Of a stretch of 64,000 bases of DNA, positions 28,928-37,265 are shown piece after piece (the stretch's first letter is position 1; each line of letters starts with the position of its first letter). The notes under the pieces are model-generated. The model had not been told where the DNA came from. It saw only the letters and a list, made by a program, of their open reading frames with translations, and did not search any database. The stretch covers positions 620,001 through 684,000 of the forward strand of contig CAWIRE010000006.1 of the NCBI GenBank assembly GCA_963838385.1, written 5' to 3'. This DNA is from DAHUYF01 sp963838385. Its GTDB lineage: Bacteria > Pseudomonadota > Alphaproteobacteria > ATCC43930 > CGMCC-115725. The position numbers and the translations under genes are program-made.

Positions 28928-30003
28928 CACGCCGCTCCCGCCGTCAGCGCGCGGAAACGGGCTTCGAGCGCCGGCCGGTCGATCGCCTCGGCCGCGCCGC
29001 GCCGCGCCTCGGCCCGGTCGAGCCGGGCGCGCGCCGCCGGGCTCAGCGGACCCACCGCGCCAGCCACTTCCGTCATCTCAGCCATATCGCCATTGCAATG
29101 CAGCACCAGATCGCATCCTGCCTCGAGCGCGGCCGCCGCGCGCCCGGCGAAGCTGCCGCCCAGTGCCCGCATCGAGAGATCATCGGTCAGGAGCATGCCG
29201 TCGAAGCCGATGCCAGCGCGAATCGCCTCGTCGATCACCCGCCGGGAGAGGGTGGCGGGACGCTCGGCGTCGAAGGCGGTGTAGACGATATGGGCGGTCA
29301 TCGCCAGAGGCATGTCGGCGAGGTCGCGGAACGGCGCGAAATCGCTCTCTTCCAGCACGGCGCGCGGCGCCTCGACCCGCGGCAGGGCCAGGTGGCTGTC
29401 GACCGCGCCGCGGCCATGGCCGGGGATGTGCTTCAGCACCGGCAGCACGCCCCCCGCGAGCAGCCCCTCGCAGGCAGCGCGGCCGAGCGCCGCCACCGGC
29501 TCGGGCCGGTCGCCATAGGCGCGGTCGCCGATCACCGCATCGGATCCGGGAACCGGGATGTCGAGCACCGGCAGGCAATCGACGGTGATGCCGAGAGCCG
29601 CGAGGTCGTCGGCGATGAGCCGCGCTCCCAGCCGCACCGCCTCGCGCGCCCGCTCGCCGCCGAGCGCCGCCAGCGCCGCCGCAGCCGGGTATGCGGGCCA
29701 ATGCGGCGGCTTCAGCCGCGCGACGCGGCCGCCTTCCTGGTCGATGAGCACCGGCGGATCGCCCCGCCCGACCGCCTCGCGCAGCTCCGCGAGCAGCGCC
29801 CGGACTTGATCCGGCGTCTCGCAATTGCGTTGGAAGAGGATGAATCCCAAGGGATTTACGGCGTGGAAGAAAGCCCTTTCGCGAGCGCTCAGCCGGGTTC
29901 CGCCACAGCCGAAAACGACCGCCGACGGCTCACGGCCGGACAAGGAGGCAACCCACGCCGCGCCGCTTGAGCTCGCTGCAATCCTTCTCCGCCTGAGCGG
30001 CAT
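28927..30003 (-). CDS. nagZ: Beta-N-acetylhexosaminidase NagZ
   Basis: Cleaves GlcNAc from anhydromuropeptides in cytoplasmic peptidoglycan recycling (glycoside hydrolase family 3). The conserved KHIPGHGRGAVDSHLALPRV (acid/base His region) and LTDDLSMRALGG (nucleophile Asp) are clear, with LIDQEGGRVARLKPPHW upstream. The start used lies 74 bases inside the SPOR gene and adds a basic, non-family N terminus; a TTG at 29943 would begin just before AVVFGCGGTRLSARERAFF and reduce the overlap. No signal peptide is apparent. Confidence 0.92.
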   Translation of the reverse strand: MPLRRRRIAASSSGAAWVASLSGREPSAVVFGCGGTRLSARERAFFHAVNPLGFILFQRNCETPDQVRALLAELREAVGRGDPPVLIDQEGGRVARLKPPHWPAYPAAAALAALGGERAREAVRLGARLIADDLAALGITVDCLPVLDIPVPGSDAVIGDRAYGDRPEPVAALGRAACEGLLAGGVLPVLKHIPGHGRGAVDSHLALPRVEAPRAVLEESDFAPFRDLADMPLAMTAHIVYTAFDAERPATLSRRVIDEAIRAGIGFDGMLLTDDLSMRALGGSFAGRAAAALEAGCDLVLHCNGDMAEMTEVAGAVGPLSPAARARLDRAEARRGAAEAIDRPALEARFRALTAGAA

Positions 30004-30718
30004 CGCCGACCGGCCCCGCCTGGATGCGGTAGAAGATGCCGCGCTCGCCGAGGTCGACGCGCTGCGCGGCGAAGTCGAGCCTGCCCAGCACGTCGGCGTA
30101 GCGCCGCTTCAACCGCTCCCATTCGTGCTTCGCCGCCTCGGGCGAGCGCACCGCGCCGATCTGCAGCCGATAGCCCCTGTGCTCCGCTGCCGGCGCCGCT
30201 GGCGGTGGCGGAGGCGCCGCGGCAACGACGGGCGCTGGCGGCGGCGGTGGCGCGACAGCGGCGACCGGCGCCGGTGGCGGCGATGGCGCCGGCGGTGCGG
30301 CGGCAACCGCCGGCGGTGGCGTTTGCGCGGTCGGAGTCGCGCTTGCCGGCGGCGGTGGCGGCGGCGATTCCTCCGCCACGGTCGGGCGCGGCAACGGCGC
30401 CTCGGGCGGCGGCAGCAGCTGCTCAACCTTGGGCTCGCCATGGCCGCCATCGAGCACCATGGTTCCCTGGCCGGGGATCTGGATGCCGCCGGGATTGTCC
30501 GGGCGATGCCGCGTCGGCTGGGTGTCGGCGTGCAGCAGCGGCACGTCCTGCAGCGCCGGCGCCCGGTTCATCGCGCGGTAGAGCGCGAGGAATCCGCCCG
30601 ACGCGCCGATCATCGCCGCCACCGCCAGCACGATGAGGAAAGTCCTGCGGGGCCGGCGTTTCACGAAGATGCGCTCGTGTTGGTCATCCGGCCGAATCGG
30701 TCCCAGGGCATAGGCCAT
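29930..30718 (-). CDS. SPOR-domain cell-envelope/division protein
   Basis: A 262-residue bitopic inner-membrane protein: cytoplasmic N terminus with KRRPRR, one helix (TFLIVLAVAAMIGASGGFLA), a long Pro/Ala periplasmic linker with several PPPPP runs, and a C-terminal SPOR domain (about 182-262, YRLQIGAVRSPEAAKHEWER ... YRIQAGPVGDAAQAEKDCSE). SPOR domains bind denuded glycan strands at the septum. The argS-SPOR-nagZ order is conserved in alphaproteobacteria. It begins immediately after the argS stop. Confidence 0.92.
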   Translation of the reverse strand: MAYALGPIRPDDQHERIFVKRRPRRTFLIVLAVAAMIGASGGFLALYRAMNRAPALQDVPLLHADTQPTRHRPDNPGGIQIPGQGTMVLDGGHGEPKVEQLLPPPEAPLPRPTVAEESPPPPPPASATPTAQTPPPAVAAAPPAPSPPPAPVAAVAPPPPPAPVVAAAPPPPPAAPAAEHRGYRLQIGAVRSPEAAKHEWERLKRRYADVLGRLDFAAQRVDLGERGIFYRIQAGPVGDAAQAEKDCSELKRRGVGCLLVRP

Positions 30719-32491
30719 CTACATCTCCTCGACCGGCGTCACGCCGAACACCATCAGGCCCGACGACACGACGATGGCGACCGCCTGGACCAGCGCAAGC
30801 CGCGCGCGGCTGAGCTCGGGCGCGTCGTCGAGCAGGAAACGCAGGCTGGCATCGTCCTTGCCCTTGTTCCAGAGACCGTGGAACAGAGCGGCGATCTCCT
30901 GGAGATAAAAGGCGATGCGATGCGGCTCATGCGCCTCCGCCGCGCTCTCGATCAATCGCGGCCAGCCTGCGAGATGTCGGATGAGAGCAAGCTCCGCCGG
31001 ATCGGTCAAGCGTTCGAGCGGTGAAGAAGCCAGCGACTCCGGTGTCAAATTATCGCCGGGCAGCGCTTCGGCCGCGTGGCGCAGCACCGAACGCGCGCGC
31101 GCATGGGCGTATTGCACGTAGAAGACCGGATTGTCCTTGGACTGCTCGACGACCTTGGCGAAATCGAAATCCAGCGCCTGGTCGTTGCGCCGCGTCAGCA
31201 TGACGAAGCGGAAGACGTCCTTGCCGACCTCCTCCACCACCTCGCGCAAGGTGATGAAGGTCCCGGCGCGTTTGGACATCCGCACCGGCACGCCCTTGTC
31301 GAGGAGGTTGACGAGCTGGCAGAGCTTCACGTCGAGGCTCGCCTTGCCGCCGGAGAGCGCCGTCACCGCCGCCTGCAAGCGCTTGACATAGCCGCCGTGA
31401 TCGGCGCCCCAGACGTCGATCATCTCGGCGAAGCCGCGGCGGTACTTGTCGAGGTGATAGGCGATGTCGCCGGCGAAATAGGTCCAGGAGCCGTCCGACT
31501 TCTTCAGCGGACGGTCGACGTCGTCGCCGAACCGCGTGGAGCGGAACAGCGTCTGCGGCCGCTCCTCCCAATCCTCGGGCAGCTTGCCCTTGGGCGGCTC
31601 CAACGTGCCGACATAGATGAGCCCGGCCGCCTCGAGCGCCGCGAGCGCGCGGTCGACGGCGCCGCTCTCGACGATGGCGCGCTCGGAGGTGAAGACGTCG
31701 TGGAAGATGCCGACGGCGGCGAGGTCGGCGCGGATCAGCGCCATCATCGCCGCCATCGCGAAATCGCGCACCGGATGCAGCCACTCGTCCAGCGGCTTGC
31801 CCTCGATGCGGCCGTCGGCGCCGCGCTCGGCGAGGCTGTCGCCATACTGCTCGCGCAGCGCCTCGCCGACCGGCACGAGATAGTCGCCTTGGTACTGGAA
31901 GCCGGCGAAGCTCTTCTCGTCGATCTCGGCGCCGAGCGCCTGGAGGTAGCGGAAATAGGCCGACCAGGCGAGCGCCTCGACCTGCGCGCCGGCATCGTTG
32001 ATGTAGTATTCGCGGGTGACGGCGAAGCCCGCCTTGCGCAGCAGCGAGGCGAGCGCGTCGCCGACCACGGCGCCGCGGCCGTGGCCGACATGCATCGGTC
32101 CCGTCGGATTGGCCGAGACGTATTCGACATTGACCATCCGGCCGGCGCCGATGGCGGCGTCGCCATAGGCCGGGCCGGCGCGCAGGATCTCGGCGAGCCG
32201 CGCCTGCCAGAAACCGTCGGCGAGGCGCAGATTGATGAAGCCCGGCCCCGCCACCTCGGCGGCGGTCACCTCGGGATGGCGGCGCAGGCGCTCCACCAGC
32301 CTTTCGGCCAAGGCCCGCGGCAGCAGGCCGGCGGGCTTGGCCAGCACCATCGCGGCGTTGGTGGCGATGTCGCCATGCGCGGCATCGCGCGGCGGCTCGA
32401 CCGCGACGCGGCTCGTATCGAGTTCCGGCGGCAGATCGAGCGTGGCGAGATCGGCAATGACGATGTCGCGGAAATGCGTGAAAAGGTTCAT
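30719..32491 (-). CDS. argS: Arginyl-tRNA synthetase
   Basis: Class I synthetase of 590 residues. The N-terminal Add-1 domain (RVAVEPPRDAAHGDIATNAA) is followed by the HIGH-type motif SANPTGPMHVGHGRGAVVGD, the MSKRAGTFITL region in place of KMSKS, and a C-terminal anticodon-binding DALR domain ending PVEEM. Its ATG overlaps the dgt stop as TGATG. Fully intact. Confidence 0.97.
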   Translation of the reverse strand: MNLFTHFRDIVIADLATLDLPPELDTSRVAVEPPRDAAHGDIATNAAMVLAKPAGLLPRALAERLVERLRRHPEVTAAEVAGPGFINLRLADGFWQARLAEILRAGPAYGDAAIGAGRMVNVEYVSANPTGPMHVGHGRGAVVGDALASLLRKAGFAVTREYYINDAGAQVEALAWSAYFRYLQALGAEIDEKSFAGFQYQGDYLVPVGEALREQYGDSLAERGADGRIEGKPLDEWLHPVRDFAMAAMMALIRADLAAVGIFHDVFTSERAIVESGAVDRALAALEAAGLIYVGTLEPPKGKLPEDWEERPQTLFRSTRFGDDVDRPLKKSDGSWTYFAGDIAYHLDKYRRGFAEMIDVWGADHGGYVKRLQAAVTALSGGKASLDVKLCQLVNLLDKGVPVRMSKRAGTFITLREVVEEVGKDVFRFVMLTRRNDQALDFDFAKVVEQSKDNPVFYVQYAHARARSVLRHAAEALPGDNLTPESLASSPLERLTDPAELALIRHLAGWPRLIESAAEAHEPHRIAFYLQEIAALFHGLWNKGKDDASLRFLLDDAPELSRARLALVQAVAIVVSSGLMVFGVTPVEEM

Positions 32492-33654
32492 CACGTCGGC
32501 GCGTACCTGTCATAGAGGCGGCGGTGCTCGTCGAGCGCGAAGCGATCGGTCATCCCCGCGATGTAGTCGGCGACGAGCCGCGCGGTGGCGGAGGTGCCGG
32601 CGCCGGCGGCGGCCTGGCGCCATTCGGTGGGCAGGCATTCCGGCTCGGCAAGCAGCAGCCGGAACAGCTCCTGCACGATGCGCCGCGCCTTCGATGCCAT
32701 GCGGTTGACGCGGTAATGGCGGTACATGCGCTCGAACAGGAATTCCCGCAGGCCCAGGGACTGGCGGGCGAAGCCTTCGGAAAAGGCCGCCACCGGCGCG
32801 CCCAGGGCGCGCACCGCCTGGGGGCTGTCGACCCGCGCGGCGGTGAGCCGCTTGCGGCTCTCGGCGATGAGGTCGGAGGCCATGAGATCGATGAGGCGCC
32901 GGATCGATTCGTGGATCAGGCGCGGCTCCTCGAGGCCGGGATGGAGCGTGGCCACCTCGTGCAGCACCGGCCCCACCAGCGGCACCTCGGCCAGGTCCTT
33001 GACGCCGAAGAGCCCGGCGCGCAGCCCGTCATCGATGTCGTGGTTGTTGTAGGCGATGTCGTCGGCCATGGCCGCGACCTGCGCCTCGGCGCCGGGCCAG
33101 GTCGAGACCTCGAGATCGTGGCGCGTCACATACTCGGCGATGGTGCTGGGCAGCGGCGCGCGCAGCGGCCCGTTATGCTTCACCGTGCCCTCGAGCGTCT
33201 CCCAGGTGAGGTTGAGCCCGTCGAAGCCGGCATAGCGCCGTTCGAGTCGGGTGAGGATGCGGAGCGTCTGGTCGTTATGGCCGAAGCCGCCATGCTCGCG
33301 CATCACCGCCGCCAGCGCGTCCTCCCCGGCATGGCCGAAGGGGGTGTGGCCGAGATCGTGCGCCAGCGCCAGCGCCTCGGCCAGGTCCTCGTTGAGGCCG
33401 AGCGCCCGGCTGATGCTGCGCGCGATCTGGGCCACTTCGAGGCTGTGGGTGAGGCGGGTGCGATAGAGGTCGCCCTCGTGGTAGACGAAGACCTGGGTCT
33501 TGTATTGCAGCCGGCGGAAGGCGGTCGAATGGATGATGCGGTCGCGGTCGCGCTGGAAGGCGCTGCGCGAGGCGCTCTCGGCCTCGCGATGAAGGCGACC
33601 GCGGCTGTCTTCCGGTCGCGAGGCATAAGGGGCGAGCGGCGCCGGCATGGTCAT
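32491..33654 (-). CDS. dgt: dGTPase-like deoxynucleoside triphosphate triphosphohydrolase
   Basis: HD-domain enzyme of 387 residues that removes triphosphate from dNTPs. The HD residues are seen in YRTRLTHSLEVAQIARSISR and ALAHDLGHTPFGHAGEDALA, with GGFGHNDQTLRILTRLERRY and MADDIAYNNHDIDDGLRAG as the other metal and substrate parts. The N terminus RGRLHREAESASRSAFQRDR and IIHSTAFRRLQYKTQVF are family blocks. The start MTMPAPLAPY was chosen over a much longer frame that runs antisense through erpA and xthA. Confidence 0.95.
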   Translation of the reverse strand: MTMPAPLAPYASRPEDSRGRLHREAESASRSAFQRDRDRIIHSTAFRRLQYKTQVFVYHEGDLYRTRLTHSLEVAQIARSISRALGLNEDLAEALALAHDLGHTPFGHAGEDALAAVMREHGGFGHNDQTLRILTRLERRYAGFDGLNLTWETLEGTVKHNGPLRAPLPSTIAEYVTRHDLEVSTWPGAEAQVAAMADDIAYNNHDIDDGLRAGLFGVKDLAEVPLVGPVLHEVATLHPGLEEPRLIHESIRRLIDLMASDLIAESRKRLTAARVDSPQAVRALGAPVAAFSEGFARQSLGLREFLFERMYRHYRVNRMASKARRIVQELFRLLLAEPECLPTEWRQAAAGAGTSATARLVADYIAGMTDRFALDEHRRLYDRYAPT

Positions 33655-33784
33655 GATGGCCGGAACCCTAATCCCCGGCCCTGCCCTTGGCAACGGCGGC
33701 CGGTTTGACAATGCCCGCGCTTTGCCTACATAGAACCCGGGATCTCCGGGCGCGAGGGGCGTCGCGGGCAAGGAGTGCTTAACC

Positions 33785-34147
33785 ATGGCCGATGGCGGCA
33801 GCGTTGCGCCCGAGGACGGCGTCAAACTGACGGAAAGCGCCGCCCGGCGGGTGGCCGAGCTGAAGCGGCAGGAGGAGAGCGCGCCGGGGATCTTCCTGCG
33901 GCTGGCCGTCTCCGGCGGCGGCTGCTCCGGCTTCCAATACGGCTTCAGCTTCGACGCCAACCGGCAGGACGACGACCACGTCTTCGAGCGCGACGGGGTG
34001 CAGCTCGTCGTCGACCCGGTCTCGCTCGAGCTGGTCAAGGGCGCCGAGATCGATTTCGTCGAGGACATGATGGGCGCCTCCTTCCAGGTGAGGAACCCGA
34101 ACGCCGCCTCGTCCTGCGGCTGCGGCAACTCTTTCTCGGTCGGCTGA
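33785..34147 (+). CDS. erpA: Iron-sulfur cluster insertion protein ErpA
   Basis: A-type Fe-S carrier of 120 residues. The three cluster-binding cysteines are present: SGGGCSGFQYGFSF and the C-terminal SSCGCGNSFSVG. VKLTESAARRVAELK and VDFVEDMMGASFQVRNPNA-type blocks identify the IscA/ErpA family. It is divergent from dgt in the usual alphaproteobacterial place, and xthA follows 66 bases later. Confidence 0.94.
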   Translation: MADGGSVAPEDGVKLTESAARRVAELKRQEESAPGIFLRLAVSGGGCSGFQYGFSFDANRQDDDHVFERDGVQLVVDPVSLELVKGAEIDFVEDMMGASFQVRNPNAASSCGCGNSFSVG

Positions 34148-34213
34148 GGCGCCGCTCCGCGGCATTGACAAGCAGCGCCGCACGGGCTTTCTCCCGGCGC
34201 GAGGGGAAGCCCG

Positions 34214-34993
34214 GTGAAGATCGCCACGTTCAACGTCAATTCGATCAAGGTGCGTCTGCCGATCCTGCTCGCCTGGCTGGAGGAGGTGAAGCCGGACGTC
34301 GTCTGCCTGCAGGAGATCAAATGCCTCGCCGGCGATTTCCCCGCGCTCGAGCTCAAGGGCTTGGGATACCATGCCGAGGTGGTCGGCCAGCGCAGCTACA
34401 ACGGCGTGGCGCTGCTGTCGAAGGCGCCGGCGCAGGATGTCGCCAACGGGCTGCCCGGCGACGATGCCGACGAGCAGGCGCGCTATGTCGAGGCGACGAT
34501 CGAGGGCGTCCGCATCGCCTCGCTCTACCTGCCCAACGGCAATCCCGTCCCGACCGAGAAATTCGCCTACAAGCTCGCCTGGATGAAGCGGCTCAAGGCG
34601 CGCGCCGAAGCGCTGCTCGCGCAGGAGATCCCGTTCGTGCTGGCCGGCGACTACAACGTCTGCCCGACCGATGCGGACGTCTTCGACCCCGCGGCGATGC
34701 GCGATGACGCGCTCTGCCAGCCGGAATCGCGGCGCCGCTTTCGCGCGCTGATCAATCTCGGCCTGGTCGACGCGTTCCGCGTCTTCCATCCCGAGCCGCA
34801 TCGCTACAGCTTCTGGGACTATCAGCAGGGACGCTGGTATCGCGACGAAGGCCTGCGCATCGATCACCTGCTGCTGTCGCCGCAGGCGGCCGACCGGCTG
34901 GTCGCCGCCGATATCGACAAGAGCCCGCGCGGCAGGGAGAAGGCCTCCGACCATACCCCGGTGTGGTGCGAGATCCGAGCGAACTCGCGGTAG
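34214..34993 (+). CDS. xthA: Exodeoxyribonuclease III
   Basis: AP endonuclease/3' exonuclease of base-excision repair, 259 residues. Active-site blocks: FNVNSIKVRLPILLAWL, VCLQEIKCLAGDFP (catalytic Glu), GDYNVCPTDADVFDP (Asp/Asn) and SDHTPVW (Asp-His). The start is GTG. The TAG sits in a small hairpin (GAACTCGC-GGTA-GCGAGTTC) that merges with the repeat at the end of the convergent PagL-like gene. Confidence 0.96.
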   Translation: MKIATFNVNSIKVRLPILLAWLEEVKPDVVCLQEIKCLAGDFPALELKGLGYHAEVVGQRSYNGVALLSKAPAQDVANGLPGDDADEQARYVEATIEGVRIASLYLPNGNPVPTEKFAYKLAWMKRLKARAEALLAQEIPFVLAGDYNVCPTDADVFDPAAMRDDALCQPESRRRFRALINLGLVDAFRVFHPEPHRYSFWDYQQGRWYRDEGLRIDHLLLSPQAADRLVAADIDKSPRGREKASDHTPVWCEIRANSR

Positions 34994-35040
34994 CGAGTTC
35001 GTCCGCGGCGGCGCCAGCGACGACGCTTCGCGTCGCGCTA
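34984..35040 (-). repeat. TAG-anchored repeat, copy B (short) at the PagL-like stop
   Basis: Read from the PagL-like TAG, hairpin 1 (GACGC-GAA-GCGTC) and the first arm of hairpin 2 (GTCGCTGGCG) match copy A exactly. Hairpins 2 and 3 are otherwise missing, and the element runs into the xthA stop-codon hairpin instead. It serves as the shared 3' region of two convergent genes. Confidence 0.8.
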
Positions 35041-35634
35041 AAACTTCAGGCCGTAGCGCAGCTGCAGATTGTCGGAGCTCTCGGGGGTGTTGAGGCGCAG
35101 TTCGGGGGCGCGGCCCTCGTCGAGGCGCAGCGAAAGGCTGTGCTGCTCGCCGAGCTGATAGCCGAATTCGAGCGCGCCATGCAGCAGCAGGGACGGCCCG
35201 AAGTCGCGGCGCAGGGGATCGTAAGGTCCGTCCCCGGCATCGTAGCTGCCGGCCAGACCGATGCTGCCGAACAGGTGATCGCTGTCGAAGAGATTCCAGG
35301 TGAGCCCGGCATAACCGCGATTGGTCGCGGTCAGGCGGTCATAGCCGAAGCCGAATTGCGGCCGCGGCGAGAACAGGAAATGCAACACGCCTTGGTTGGG
35401 CGAGGTCAGCGCGATCTCGAGATTGTCATCCGCGCCGATCGGCGCCAGCGCCTGGCTTCCGGCGACGTCGCCGAGGAAATTGAGATGGAACTCCGGCAGC
35501 GGCGCGCCGCCGCGCACCAGCGCGCTGGTAGAGCCGGCGATCGGCGAGGTCGGATCGGCCCAAGCGGTGCCTGTGGGCGCCAGGCTCAGCGCCAGCATGG
35601 CGCCGAAGCCGAGAAGGCGCGCCGGCGATGTCAC
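35038..35634 (-). CDS. PagL-like (acyloxyacyl hydrolase family) outer-membrane beta-barrel protein
   Basis: A 198-residue protein with an N-terminal signal peptide (GAMLALSLAPTGTAWA, cleavage before DP). The barrel-like strands include LFDSDHLFGSIGLAGSYDAG, LLLHGALEFGYQLGEQHSLS and a terminal aromatic (LQLRYGLKF), as in outer-membrane proteins. Overall order resembles lipid A 3-O-deacylase PagL, but the HxSN-type catalytic His/Ser is not visible (LRLDEGRAPELRL instead). Activity is therefore doubtful. The GTG start overlaps the PilZ stop (GTGA); an internal ATG at the signal peptide is possible. Confidence 0.7.
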   Translation of the reverse strand: MTSPARLLGFGAMLALSLAPTGTAWADPTSPIAGSTSALVRGGAPLPEFHLNFLGDVAGSQALAPIGADDNLEIALTSPNQGVLHFLFSPRPQFGFGYDRLTATNRGYAGLTWNLFDSDHLFGSIGLAGSYDAGDGPYDPLRRDFGPSLLLHGALEFGYQLGEQHSLSLRLDEGRAPELRLNTPESSDNLQLRYGLKF

Positions 35635-35975
35635 GGCCGGCGCCGCGGCGCCAGGCGCCGCGCCAGCGCGCGATCGAGCATGGTGACCGCCAGCGGCGAC
35701 AGATCCTGGAAGCGGAAGCCCAGCGAGCCCGCCGGCTCCTCCTTGCGCACCACCGAGGCGGTGAAGGCGAACGGGTCGCCGCCCTCGAGGCGGAGCGTGC
35801 CGACGACCACGTCGCCAACCGCCAGCGGCAACGCCGCGGTGAGCTGGAAGCCGCCGAGAGACCAATTGTCGGTCTGGTAGTCCTGATCGCCGATGGCAAT
35901 GGTCAGCGGCGGCAAGGCATAGCGGCGATCCCGCCGCGATTCCTGCCGATCGAAATTCGTGCGCGCGATTCGCAT
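35631..35975 (-). CDS. PilZ domain protein
   Basis: A 114-residue single-domain protein. The c-di-GMP binding motifs are present: RRDRR (RxxxR) at residues 14-18 and NWSLGG (N/DxSxxG) about 20 residues later. VVVGTLRLEGG and GFRFQDLSPLAVTMLDRALA complete the barrel. It is a likely c-di-GMP receptor in the cytoplasm. It is coupled to the downstream PagL-like gene. Upstream lies an AT-rich stretch with a CtrA-like site. Confidence 0.88.
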   Translation of the reverse strand: MRIARTNFDRQESRRDRRYALPPLTIAIGDQDYQTDNWSLGGFQLTAALPLAVGDVVVGTLRLEGGDPFAFTASVVRKEEPAGSLGFRFQDLSPLAVTMLDRALARRLAPRRRP

Positions 35976-36140
35976 GACCAAGGCCTCTAACAGGCAAGGT
36001 ACAGGACAGCAGATAAGACTTAATAGGCGGTTTCGACTGCTGTTTTCAACCGCGCCGAAACTCGGAGTTCCGTCCTGCCCCGCGCCCCGAACGCGCCGGT
36101 TCCTGCCCATTTCCTCTACAGGATCGGCCCGGGCGCGGCA

Positions 36141-36179
36141 ATAAATTTAATTATCAAAGAATTAACCGTAAGTTATGAG
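36141..36179. promoter_or_regulatory. AT-rich regulatory stretch with a CtrA-like box upstream of pilZ
   Basis: The only strongly AT-rich segment in this part of the window. TTAA at 36162-36165 and TTAT at 36173-36176 are separated by seven bases, close to the CtrA consensus TTAA-N7-TTAA of alphaproteobacteria. It lies about 190 bases before the PilZ start. Confidence 0.35.
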
Positions 36180-36206
36180 ATGCCGTGCCAGGAAGGCGCG
36201 CGGCGG

Positions 36207-37259
36207 TCAGCCGCCAGCGGCGCGCGGCGGGTATGGGTGCCTTGCGCCCGAGGGGTCCTCGACCGACCATTCCTCGCCCTCGCCCGGCATCGCATAGCAC
36301 GGCCCCACCGGCACCTTGCCGTAGCCGCCCGGCAGGTCGAGCACATAGGCCGGCTGGCAGAGACCCGAGACCCGGCCGCGCAGCGCCCGCATCAGCGCGC
36401 GGCCTTCGGCGAGGCCGGGCCGGAAGCCGGCGGTGCCGCGGGCGAGATCGGGATGGTGCAGGTAGTAGGGCTTGACCCGCATGGCGACGAGGCCGCGGAA
36501 CAGCGCCGTCAGGGTCGCCGCATCGTCATTGACGCCTTTGAGCAGCACGCTCTGGCCGAGCAGAGGAATGCCGGCGCCGGCGAGGCGGCGACAGGCGGCG
36601 CGCGCCGCCTCGGTCAGCTCGCGCGGATGGTTGGCGTGGATGGCGACATAGACGGCCTTCTCCGCAGTGAGCGCGCGCACCAGCGCGGCACTGACCCGGC
36701 CGGGCTCGACCACCGGCACGCGGGTGTGGAAGCGGATGACGGCGACATGCGCGATGGCGTCGAGCGCCCGGGTGAGCGCGCCGAGCCGGCGCGGCGACAG
36801 CAGGAAGGGATCGCCGCCGGTGACGATCACCTCCCAGATCTCCGTCCGGGCGCGGATGTAGTCGAGCGCCGCCTCGAGCTCGGCCGCGCTCAGGCCGTCG
36901 CCGCCGGGCCCCACCTGCTCGCGGCGGAAGCAGAAACGGCAATAGACGGGACAGGCGTGGCTCGGCTTCAGCAGCACCCGGTCGGGATAGCGGTGGACGA
37001 TGCCCTTGACCGGCGAGAGGCGGCGATCGCCGATGGGATCCGCGCGCTCCTCCGGCGCCACCTCGAGCTCGGCGCCGCTCGGCACGAACTGGCGGGCGAT
37101 GGGATCGCCCTCCTCGCCCGGCTCGATCAGCGCCGCCATCTCCGGCGTGATCGCCACGGCGAAGCGCTCGGCCACGGCGGCGATCTCCGCCTGCCGCGCC
37201 GGCGCCACCAGCCCCGCTGCCACCAGCTCGTCCGGCCGGCGCAGGGTGCGGCCGCTCAT
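36207..37259 (-). CDS. Lysine 2,3-aminomutase family radical SAM protein (KamA/EpmB-like)
   Basis: A 350-residue radical SAM enzyme. The [4Fe-4S]/SAM motif is CPVYCRFCFRREQVG (CxxxCxxC), with VIVTGGDPFLLSPRRL and RFHTRVPVVEPGR around the PLP/SAM barrel and PYYLHHPDLARGTAGFRPGL toward the C terminus. Family members move an amino group from C2 to C3 of lysine; short ones such as EpmB act on lysine for EF-P modification. No epmA or efp gene is nearby, so the exact role is open. It starts six bases after the ilvD stop. Confidence 0.9.
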   Translation of the reverse strand: MSGRTLRRPDELVAAGLVAPARQAEIAAVAERFAVAITPEMAALIEPGEEGDPIARQFVPSGAELEVAPEERADPIGDRRLSPVKGIVHRYPDRVLLKPSHACPVYCRFCFRREQVGPGGDGLSAAELEAALDYIRARTEIWEVIVTGGDPFLLSPRRLGALTRALDAIAHVAVIRFHTRVPVVEPGRVSAALVRALTAEKAVYVAIHANHPRELTEAARAACRRLAGAGIPLLGQSVLLKGVNDDAATLTALFRGLVAMRVKPYYLHHPDLARGTAGFRPGLAEGRALMRALRGRVSGLCQPAYVLDLPGGYGKVPVGPCYAMPGEGEEWSVEDPSGARHPYPPRAAGG

Positions 37260-37265
37260 GCTGAT

